From assembly GCA_024277405.1 (NCBI GenBank), contig JAJRVI010000013.1, forward strand, positions 1 through 9,684: a stretch of 9,684 nt of DNA, read 5' to 3'. Of the stretch, positions 1 to 5,701 are shown in pieces. The first letter of the stretch is position 1. The number at the start of each line of letters is the position of its first letter. The position numbers and the translations under genes are program-made. Under the pieces are notes generated by a model. It was not told the DNA's origin, searched no databases, and saw only the letters and a program-made list of their open reading frames with translations. The DNA is from Fidelibacterota bacterium (lineage in GTDB: Bacteria > Bipolaricaulota > Bipolaricaulia > Bipolaricaulales > Bipolaricaulaceae).

Positions 1-669
1 CAAGAAGGCCACCAGCGCCGCCACCTCCTCGGGTTTACCCGCCCTCCCCAGCGGGATCCGGGAGAGGTACGCCCGCACCGCCTCCTCGGGCAACGCGGCG
101 GTCATGGGGGTCTCGATGAGCCCCGGGGCGACCACGTTGGCCCGGATCCCGTAGCGCCCCATTTCCTGAGCGATGGTGCGCACGAGGGCGATGAGCCCGG
201 CCTTCGCCGCGGCGTAGTTGGCCTGTCCCGGGTTTCCCGTGAGCCCCACCACCGAGGAGATGAACACCAACACCCCCTTCCTCCGGCGCATCATCCCCCG
301 CAGGGCCTCCCGGGCACAGAGGTAGGCCCCGGTGAGGTTCGTCCGCAGCACCTCCTCCCAGGCCTCGGGCCTCATGCGCACGAGCAGGGTATCCCGCGTG
401 ACCCCCGCGGAGTGCACCAACAGCTCCACCGGCCCGGCCCACGTCTCCACGGCGGCGAAGCCTCCCTTGACCTGTTCCACATCGCCCACGTCACACCGGA
501 AATACCTCGCCCCCTCGCCGAGTTCGGCCTCGGCCCGCCGACCCCGGGCCTCGTCGCGGCCGAAGAGCGCCACCCGCGCCCCGGCCCCCACCAACTCCCG
601 GGCCACGGCAAGGCCGATCCCCGAGGTCCCCCCCGTCACCACCGCGGTTTTACCCTCGAAGCCCCACAT
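1..669 (-). CDS. fabG: 3-oxoacyl-[ACP] reductase FabG (C-terminus off the left edge)
   Basis: This is a cytosolic short-chain dehydrogenase that reduces 3-oxoacyl-ACP with NADPH in each round of fatty-acid elongation. The 223 residues visible begin MWGFEGKTAVVTGGTSGIG. The nucleotide-binding TGxxxGIG motif is at residues 12-19, and the catalytic residues are Asn111, Ser139, Tyr152 and Lys156. That spacing matches E. coli FabG (Ser138, Tyr151, Lys155) shifted by one. The block NPGQANYAAAKAGLI is typical of FabG rather than of SDRs in general. Family length is about 245, so some 20 residues lie beyond base 1. The usual NNAG motif reads HSAG (residues 86-89), a mild oddity. The ATG at 669 has GGAGG four bases ahead, inside fabD, and the gene overlaps fabD by 20 bases. 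It is the fourth protein gene of the plsX-fabH-fabD-fabG run, and acpP or fabF might follow outside the window. Confidence 0.95.
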   Translation of the reverse strand, partial: MWGFEGKTAVVTGGTSGIGLAVARELVGAGARVALFGRDEARGRRAEAELGEGARYFRCDVGDVEQVKGGFAAVETWAGPVELLVHSAGVTRDTLLVRMRPEAWEEVLRTNLTGAYLCAREALRGMMRRRKGVLVFISSVVGLTGNPGQANYAAAKAGLIALVRTIAQEMGRYGIRANVVAPGLIETPMTAALPEEAVRAYLSRIPLGRAGKPEEVAALVAFL

Positions 670-1534
670 ACTCCCTCCAGCTCCTGAAATTTACCGCCCC
701 GGTGGTGCGCCGTCCCAGCTTCGCCAGGACCTGGCCGGGCCCCGCCTCCACCGCCTCGGCGACCCTCAGACCTTCCAGGGCGCGCATCACCTCCGTCCAC
801 CGCACGGGCCTCGTCATCTGGACCTCCATGAGGGCCCGGATCCGCTCCGGATCGGACTCCGGCCTCCCCGATACCGCGGAGATGAACGTGATCCGGGGCC
901 TGCGGAAGGGGACCCCTGCCAGGGCACCACGGAGGTGCTCCTCCGCTTCCCGCATAAACGGGGTATGGAATGGACCGGAGACCTTGAGGGGCACGGCGCG
1001 ATAGCCCCGCGCCCGGGCGAGCTCCACCGCCCGTTCCACCGCGGCCCATTCCCCCGAGACCACCGCCTGTTCTGGGGCGTTGTAGTTCACCGCGAAGCAC
1101 CCCGCCTCGGAGGCTATGCGCTCGGCCTCCGCCGTGGGGGCGATGATGGCGGCCATGGTGCCGGGATGCCGTCGGGCCGCCTCCTCCATGAGGCGTCCCC
1201 TCAGGGCAACGAGCCGTAGGGCCTCTTCCCAACCGATCACCCCCGCCGCCGCCAGCGCGGCGTACTCGCCGAGGGAATGGCCACACACCACATCGGGAAC
1301 GATCCGGGCCTCGCGCTCCAGGACCTCGGTGATCAGCCGCTCCACCACGAGGAGGAGGGGCTGTACGTAGGAGGTGCGCTCCAATCGCCCCGGGTCTTTC
1401 ATCGCCTCCAGGGGGGGATACCCCAGGACCCCCTCGGCCTCCCGGAGGATCTCGGAAGCCCAGGGATAGCGGAGGAACTCGGCCCCCATGCCAGGCTCTT
1501 GGGACCCCTGTCCGGGGTAGAGGAAAGCTACCAC
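650..1534 (-). CDS. fabD: Malonyl-CoA:ACP transacylase FabD
   Basis: FabD moves malonyl from CoA to the phosphopantetheine arm of ACP, supplying the extender unit for fatty-acid synthesis in the cytosol. The protein is 294 residues, close to the family norm of about 310. It opens with the FLYPGQGSQ block (residues 4-12). The nucleophile is Ser87 in GHSLGE, the catalytic His is His190 in GPFHTPFM, and the malonyl-binding Arg is probably Arg112 in LVALRGRLM. NYNAPEQAVVSG and TRPVRW are further family blocks. The start is taken as GTG at 1534 because the protein then begins right before the conserved FLYPGQG strand. The reading frame stays open far upstream (to 2173), but that part lies over fabH in another frame and looks like nothing known. 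The GTG overlaps the fabH stop by 7 bases and has only a weak Shine-Dalgarno, so translational coupling to fabH is likely. Confidence 0.95.
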   Translation of the reverse strand: MVAFLYPGQGSQEPGMGAEFLRYPWASEILREAEGVLGYPPLEAMKDPGRLERTSYVQPLLLVVERLITEVLEREARIVPDVVCGHSLGEYAALAAAGVIGWEEALRLVALRGRLMEEAARRHPGTMAAIIAPTAEAERIASEAGCFAVNYNAPEQAVVSGEWAAVERAVELARARGYRAVPLKVSGPFHTPFMREAEEHLRGALAGVPFRRPRITFISAVSGRPESDPERIRALMEVQMTRPVRWTEVMRALEGLRVAEAVEAGPGQVLAKLGRRTTGAVNFRSWREYVGLRG

Positions 1535-2511
1535 CGCAGGATCACCGTCCCGTAGCAGGCCCCGGCCCCGAAGGCGGTGAGGGCGACGATATCCCCATCC
1601 CCGATCGTCCCCGCCCGCACCGCCTCGTCGAGGAGGATGGGAATGGACGCGGTGGAGGTGTTGGCCACGCGGTCGATGTTCACGAGGACGCGATCCCGGG
1701 GGAATCCCAGCCGCCTCACCAGGGCCTCGATGATGCGGAGGTTCGCCTGGTGGGGCAGGAGCCAATCTATATCGGCGAGGGAGATGCCCGCCCTCTCCGC
1801 CGCCTCCAGGGTGGCCCGCTCCATCATGGTGACGGCCGATTGGTACACGCCACGCCCCTTCATCTGGAGGAAATGCTTCCGGGAGGCCACGGTCTCGGCG
1901 CTCGCGGGGAGCCTGACCCCTCCCGCGGGGATGCGCAAAAGCCCCAATTTGTCCGCATCCCCGTGGAGGGACACGCCGAGGATTCCCCGCTCCTCCCCGG
2001 CGGCCGTCAGGGCCACCGCCCCGGCGCCGTCGCCGAAGAGGACACAGGTCTTGCGATCCCCCCAGTCCACGAACCGGGAGAGGGCCTCGATCCCCACGAT
2101 CAGGGCGTTGCGTGCGATGCCGCTCGCCATCATCGCCCCGGCCACGGCCATGGCGAACACGAAGCCCGCGCAACCCGCCTTGATGTCGAAGAACGGGGGT
2201 TCGTGGTGAAGCCCCAAGCCCGCGGCGATGAACGGCGCGGAACCGGGGATGAGCTCTTCGGGCACGTTGGTGGCCACGATGAGGAGCTCCACGGCATCCG
2301 GGGGGAGCCCCGCCCGGCCCATCGCCTCCCGCGCGGCGGCGATCCCCATGGTGGCCGGTGGGGTATCAGGATCCAGGAGGTGCCGGGAGACGATGCCGGT
2401 CCGGGTACGGATCCACTCATCGGAGGTATCGAGCGTCCGGGAGAGGTCCTCGTTGGTGACGACCCTCTCGGGGAGGAAACTCCCGGTTCCCGCCACCCGG
2501 AGCCCGATCAT
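1528..2511 (-). CDS. fabH: Beta-ketoacyl-ACP synthase III FabH
   Basis: FabH starts fatty-acid synthesis by condensing a short acyl-CoA primer, usually acetyl-CoA, with malonyl-ACP. The 327-residue protein has the full triad: Cys114 in KAGCAGF, His254 in LLPHQANLRI and Asn284 in VANTSTASIP (E. coli Cys112, His244, Asn274). The N-terminal TSDEWIRTRTGI block is present. The C-terminal glycine loop reads FGAGACYG where E. coli has FGGGFTWG, so the aromatic position carries Tyr and an extra Cys (319) lies nearby. Whether this changes primer choice (straight or branched) cannot be told from sequence. ATG at 2511 is chosen because MIGLRVAGTGSFLPERVVTN matches the family N-terminus. The open frame upstream to 2568 is plsX coding read out of frame. 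The ATG shares an ATGA with the plsX stop (4-base overlap). Confidence 0.96.
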   Translation of the reverse strand: MIGLRVAGTGSFLPERVVTNEDLSRTLDTSDEWIRTRTGIVSRHLLDPDTPPATMGIAAAREAMGRAGLPPDAVELLIVATNVPEELIPGSAPFIAAGLGLHHEPPFFDIKAGCAGFVFAMAVAGAMMASGIARNALIVGIEALSRFVDWGDRKTCVLFGDGAGAVALTAAGEERGILGVSLHGDADKLGLLRIPAGGVRLPASAETVASRKHFLQMKGRGVYQSAVTMMERATLEAAERAGISLADIDWLLPHQANLRIIEALVRRLGFPRDRVLVNIDRVANTSTASIPILLDEAVRAGTIGDGDIVALTAFGAGACYGTVILRW

Positions 2512-3494
2512 CCCGTCCTCGCGAGGCCCGCGGCGAGGCGCTCCAGCAGCCCCGCCTTGGCGGCCCAAAAAGCGCGCTCCACGGCAGCTTCCATGGCGGC
2601 GGCGCTGGAGCGCCCGTGGGCCACGAACACCAATCCCCGCACCCCGAGAAGCGGAGCCCCGTTGTAACGCTCGTATCGCAGGCGTAGGGAGAGGGCGCGG
2701 AGCTCCCGCCGCAGGAGGAGGGCGGCGAGCTTCCCTCCCGGGGCATTCCCGATCCCCCGTTTCAGCGCCTCCCAGACCACCTCCGCCCCTCCCTCCAAAG
2801 CCTTGATGGTGAGGTTCCCCGCGAATCCGCCGGAGACCACCACATCCGCGGGACGCTCGATGATGAGGCGGTGGGGCTCCACGTTTCCCACGAAATCGGG
2901 GCGCCCCTGGAGGAGCTTATAGGCCTCGCGGGTGAGCTTATCGCCCTTTATCTCCTCCTCGCCCACGTTCAGGAGCCCGACCCGGGGCATCTCCTCACCG
3001 AGGACCTCGCGGGCGTAGATCTCGCCCATCTCCGCGAATTGGAGGAGGTTGTAGGGCTTGCAGTCCACGGTGGCCCCGGCATCGATGAGGTAGAGCTCCC
3101 GGCCGGGGAGGGTGGGGATGGCGGCACAGAGGCCGGGCCGTAGCACCCCGGGCAGCCTCCCCAGGGTGAAGATGGCCGTGGCCACCACGGCCCCGGTGTT
3201 CCCGGGGGAGAGGAACGCCTCGGCCCGACCATCCGCGAGGAGCTTGATCCCCTTGACCAGCGACGACTCCTTCCTGCGGGCGGCCCGGAGCGGAGGTTCG
3301 TCCATCCTCACGACGTCAGGGGCATGCACCACCTCCACGGGGAGCTCGGGGTCGAGATGGGGATGGATCTCCGTCTGTCTCCCGACGAAGATCAGGTTCA
3401 GGGGGAGTCTCTTCGCGGCGGCTTGGGCTCCACGGACGAGCTCGGCGGGCGGACGGTCCGCCCCCATCACATCCACCACGACGCGAATACCCAT
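2508..3494 (-). CDS. plsX: Phosphate acyltransferase PlsX
   Basis: PlsX makes acyl-phosphate from acyl-ACP and inorganic phosphate; PlsY then uses it to acylate glycerol-3-phosphate, so this gene links fatty-acid synthesis to membrane lipid. It acts as a soluble or peripheral membrane enzyme. The 328 residues include DVMGAD (8-13), RMDEPPLRAARRK (63-75), SPGNTGA (96-102), NVGEEEIKG (176-184) and YNGAPLLGVRGLVFVAHG (277-294), all typical of the family (about 330-355 residues). The usual DGFVGN loop reads SGGFAGN (221-227), so the Asp is replaced. No membrane segment is seen. ATG at 3494 gives the expected MGIRVVVDVMGAD start. The open frame continuing to 3545 is only the tRNA read as protein. 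No Shine-Dalgarno is present: the start is preceded by the U-rich octamer TTATTTTT and then by the tRNA-Leu 3' end. Confidence 0.95.
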   Translation of the reverse strand: MGIRVVVDVMGADRPPAELVRGAQAAAKRLPLNLIFVGRQTEIHPHLDPELPVEVVHAPDVVRMDEPPLRAARRKESSLVKGIKLLADGRAEAFLSPGNTGAVVATAIFTLGRLPGVLRPGLCAAIPTLPGRELYLIDAGATVDCKPYNLLQFAEMGEIYAREVLGEEMPRVGLLNVGEEEIKGDKLTREAYKLLQGRPDFVGNVEPHRLIIERPADVVVSGGFAGNLTIKALEGGAEVVWEALKRGIGNAPGGKLAALLLRRELRALSLRLRYERYNGAPLLGVRGLVFVAHGRSSAAAMEAAVERAFWAAKAGLLERLAAGLARTG

Positions 3495-3502
3495 AAAAAT
3501 AA

Positions 3503-3588
3503 TGCCGAGGGCGGGAGTCGAACCCGCACGGGCGTTAAAGCCCACTGCCCCCTCAAGACAGCGCGTCTGCCAATTCCGCCACCTCGGC
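3503..3588 (-). tRNA. tRNA-Leu, anticodon GAG
   Basis: Read on the minus strand, the 86-base sequence folds as a class II tRNA. The acceptor stem GCCGAGG pairs with CCTCGGC and the discriminator base is A (3503). The anticodon stem CTGTC/GGCAG closes the loop TTGAGGG, giving anticodon GAG at 3554-3552, which reads Leu codons CUC and CUU. A long variable arm, GGGC-TTTAAC-GCCC, marks a leucine-type tRNA. The T arm is GCGGG-TTCGACT-CCCGC. The D region carries the usual GGCGGAATTGGCAGAC. No CCA is encoded: the bases after the discriminator are TT. The gene lies on the same strand as plsX, 8 bases upstream of its start codon, and 36 bases downstream of the diguanylate cyclase stop. Confidence 0.97.
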
Positions 3589-3599
3589 TTTGCGGTTTT

Positions 3600-3628
3600 A
3601 TCTTAGCGGTGACCCCTAGGACGATCAA
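3600..3628 (-). promoter_or_regulatory. Candidate sigma70-type promoter for tRNA-Leu and the plsX-fab operon
   Basis: On the minus strand TTGATC (3628-3623) and TAAGAT (3605-3600) are separated by exactly 17 bp; each matches the consensus at four of six bases. The predicted transcription start is near 3593, about five bases before the tRNA 5' end at 3588, a layout common for stable-RNA promoters. The -35 box overlaps the stop codon of the diguanylate cyclase gene. The call rests on position and spacing as much as on base match. Confidence 0.55.
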
Positions 3629-5475
3629 GACCCCCGACGCTGGCGGTAGAGGAGGGAATCGGCGCGCCCGATGGCCTCCTCGAGCCGCGCCCCTCCCCGC
3701 GGATCCCAGACGGCGATTCCGAAGCTGAGGGAAAGATGGACCCCGCCGAGTCCCGGATCCCATCGGGACACCAGGTCCTGCAACCGCTTCGCCGTGGCTT
3801 GCGCCTCCTTCTTCCCGACGTTCGGCATCATGATCAGGAACTCGTCTCCTCCGTACCTCACCACCGCATCTTCTCCCCGAACGTTGTCCCGCAAAAGGGC
3901 GGCGATCTCCCGCAGCACGCGGTCTCCCTCCAGGTGTCCGAAGCGGTCGTTCACCTCGGAGAAGCTGTCGATGTCGACCAACACCAACGCTAGGCGGGAG
4001 AAGTCCCCCATGTCGCCCATCAACCGTTCCAGGTAGTGCCGGTTGTAGGCCCCGGTGAGTGGATCCCTGAACGCCATTTCCCGGATCTTTTCCAGGTTGC
4101 GGGCGCGCAATACCACGGCGGTGATCTCCTCCCGGAAGGCCCACAAAGTCGCTGCGTCCTCCGGCTCGAAGACCCCCTCTTCATCCATGTTGTTCACGTT
4201 CAGAAACGCCACCACCCGTCCTTGGGCCGGATCCACCACGGGGATGGATATGGTGGACCCCGGTGTAGGTGTTCCCAGGGGAATCGGGGGGCGCTTGGCG
4301 ATGGGATGCGCGAGCTGATAGGAGCGCGTGAGTAAGGTGGGCCGGTCGGGATGAAGGACCTTGAGGATCTCCTCCTCGCCGTACTCCACCCGCGCCAACT
4401 TGTCCAAGGGGCGGTTTATCGCCACGCGGAACCGATACGACCGCCGCTCATCGTCATATGTGACCACACTTCCCGCGTTGGCCTTGGGGGACAACAGCCG
4501 GAGGGACCTCTCCAGGATATAGCGGAGCAGACCCTCGTAATCGGTGGTCTCGTTCAGGGCCCGCAGGAACCCCTCCCTCACCTCCAGGGCCCGGCGGTGC
4601 CGCAGCTCCCTCAATGCAACCCCCATTTGACGCCCCAGGGATTCCAGCAGCTCCCTGTCCTCAGCAGTAAAGGCCGCGGGTTCCGCGCTCTCCAAGTTGA
4701 TCACTCCCAGGGCCTCGCCGCCCTCCACGATGGGAACGGCGAGCTCCGAGCGCACCTCAAGATGGGCCGCGACGTAATCCGGGTCCCGCCGGACGTCGGG
4801 GACCAGAGCCGACCTTCCCGTCCGAAGCACCCTCCCACAGATACCGCGATCCAGAGGCAACCGTTCGAAAGGGCGAAAGAGCTCTCTGTCCCGCGCGAAG
4901 GCTTCGGAATAGTCCCCGCCATGGGTCACTAGCCAGCTCCCTTCCCGCAGGAATACGCCGACATGCCCGTACTGGAAGACTTTCCGCAGTATTTTCACTG
5001 CCTCGGCGACCAGCTCCTCCTCGTCGCGCAACCGGGAGATCCTCTCGCTCAGCCGGTACACCGCCCGCAGTCGGTCCCGATGGCATTTCTCCTTGAGGAG
5101 GGCAGCCGCTTGTCGAGCGATCGCCCCCGCGCACCGCCGTGTGCGAGGGCTGAGCCTGAATGGCCGGCGGTAACCGAACAGCAGGAACCCCGATGTCCGT
5201 GCCCTCCCCGGGGGAACGGGGACGACCATGATGTGGGAAAACGCCCCGCCGGACGGAACCGGGAGGGCCAAGACGTCGGCACGCTCCGCCCCCTCTGGGA
5301 GCCGGGGGCGCACCTGCTCCCAGAGGGCGGGCATCCCACCGTCTACGGGGGTCCAATCCCCTCCCTCCCGATACACCAACGCCCAGGCATCGAAACGCAA
5401 CAGCTCCCGCCCAAGCGAGAGAAGGTCGGAGAGGGCATCCCGAAGATCCCGGAATCCATCCCGCCGCCTGGCCAC
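3625..5475 (-). CDS. Multi-GAF sensor diguanylate cyclase (GGDEF)
   Basis: The enzyme is predicted to make cyclic di-GMP from two GTP in the cytosol, under control of ligands bound by GAF domains. In the 616 residues, 1-130 is a degenerate GAF-like region. Residues 150-290 form a clear GAF domain (GICGRVLRTGRSALVPDV, then LAVPIVEGGEALGVINLES). Residues 300-458 form a third GAF-like domain (TISIPVVDPAQGRVVAFLNV). A short linker leads to the GGDEF domain, about 463-616, beginning at FRDPLTGAYNRHYLE. GGDEF is intact at 542-546, metal-binding Asp501 is in VDIDSFSEVNDRFGH, and the RxxD inhibition site (Arg533, Asp536) sits five residues before GGDEF. So an active, product-inhibited cyclase is expected. 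No EAL domain, signal peptide or membrane segment is seen. The GTG at 5475 has GGTGGG six bases ahead, and an in-frame stop (5496-5494) closes the frame upstream. The ligand is unknown. Confidence 0.92.
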   Translation of the reverse strand: MARRRDGFRDLRDALSDLLSLGRELLRFDAWALVYREGGDWTPVDGGMPALWEQVRPRLPEGAERADVLALPVPSGGAFSHIMVVPVPPGRARTSGFLLFGYRRPFRLSPRTRRCAGAIARQAAALLKEKCHRDRLRAVYRLSERISRLRDEEELVAEAVKILRKVFQYGHVGVFLREGSWLVTHGGDYSEAFARDRELFRPFERLPLDRGICGRVLRTGRSALVPDVRRDPDYVAAHLEVRSELAVPIVEGGEALGVINLESAEPAAFTAEDRELLESLGRQMGVALRELRHRRALEVREGFLRALNETTDYEGLLRYILERSLRLLSPKANAGSVVTYDDERRSYRFRVAINRPLDKLARVEYGEEEILKVLHPDRPTLLTRSYQLAHPIAKRPPIPLGTPTPGSTISIPVVDPAQGRVVAFLNVNNMDEEGVFEPEDAATLWAFREEITAVVLRARNLEKIREMAFRDPLTGAYNRHYLERLMGDMGDFSRLALVLVDIDSFSEVNDRFGHLEGDRVLREIAALLRDNVRGEDAVVRYGGDEFLIMMPNVGKKEAQATAKRLQDLVSRWDPGLGGVHLSLSFGIAVWDPRGGARLEEAIGRADSLLYRQRRGS

Positions 5476-5503
5476 GACGATCCCACCCCACCTCTACGGC
5501 TTA

Positions 5504-5518
5504 ACCCCCGACGGGGGT
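5504..5518. repeat. Perfect 6-bp inverted repeat at the predicted start of the diguanylate cyclase transcript
   Basis: ACCCCC (5504-5509), GAC, GGGGGT (5513-5518) form perfect 6-bp arms. The repeat directly follows the candidate -10 box on the minus strand and covers the predicted transcription start near 5512. It is placed like an operator for a dimeric repressor, or it could form a hairpin at the very 5' end of the mRNA. It is not followed by a T run on either strand, so a terminator is unlikely. Confidence 0.45.
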
Positions 5519-5547
5519 ATTAAACCCCTAGCTCCTGATCGAATCAA
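5519..5547 (-). promoter_or_regulatory. Candidate sigma70-type promoter of the diguanylate cyclase gene
   Basis: On the minus strand TTGATT (5547-5542) and TTTAAT (5524-5519) are 17 bp apart, matching the consensus at four and five of six bases. It lies about 44 bases ahead of the GTG start in the only relatively AT-rich stretch of the spacer. The leader would be about 35-40 bases, too short for a known cyclic di-GMP riboswitch. This supports separate transcription from the kinase/deacylase unit upstream. Confidence 0.55.
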
Positions 5548-5701
5548 GCCGTTTCACCTTCTCACCGATATAACCGATCAGTCCGACCTCCCCCATTCCC
5601 CAGCAACAACGCTACCAGGAGGGCGATATCGTCCGGCTCCGGGAAACCGCCCGCTCCCGGGGAGGGGGATCAACCGCGGGAAAAATGCTGTGAACGGGGA
5701 A

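Larger units (their letters stand above)
5476..5701. other. Intergenic spacer between deacylase and diguanylate cyclase genes
   Basis: This 226-base stretch holds no convincing gene on either strand. It contains the candidate diguanylate cyclase promoter and its inverted repeat. It also has a direct repeat ACCGAT-ATA-ACCGAT (5564-5578), a near-perfect palindrome GGGCGATATCGTCC (5621-5634), and a CCGGGA/TCCCGG inverted repeat (5639-5660). None of these is followed by a clear T run, so no strong intrinsic terminator for the deacylase gene is seen. Confidence 0.7.

Noticed and set aside
332..1219. 295-residue open frame on the plus strand.
   Set aside because: It is antisense to fabG and fabD, with a low-complexity translation typical of GC-rich shadows.
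1535..2173. Long open frame upstream of fabD in the same frame, as if FabD had a 213-residue N-terminal extension.
   Set aside because: It lies wholly over fabH, whose catalytic residues are intact in another frame, and its Arg/Gly/His/Pro-rich translation resembles no domain. It is a GC-rich shadow.
5476..5620. Cyclic di-GMP riboswitch ahead of the diguanylate cyclase gene.
   Set aside because: The predicted leader is under 45 bases, and the conserved GEMM core sequences are not found in the spacer.
5637..5662. CTCCGGGA/TCCCGGGG inverted repeat as terminator of the deacylase gene.
   Set aside because: On the minus strand only six pairs form around a 10-base loop, and no T run follows. Not a convincing intrinsic terminator.
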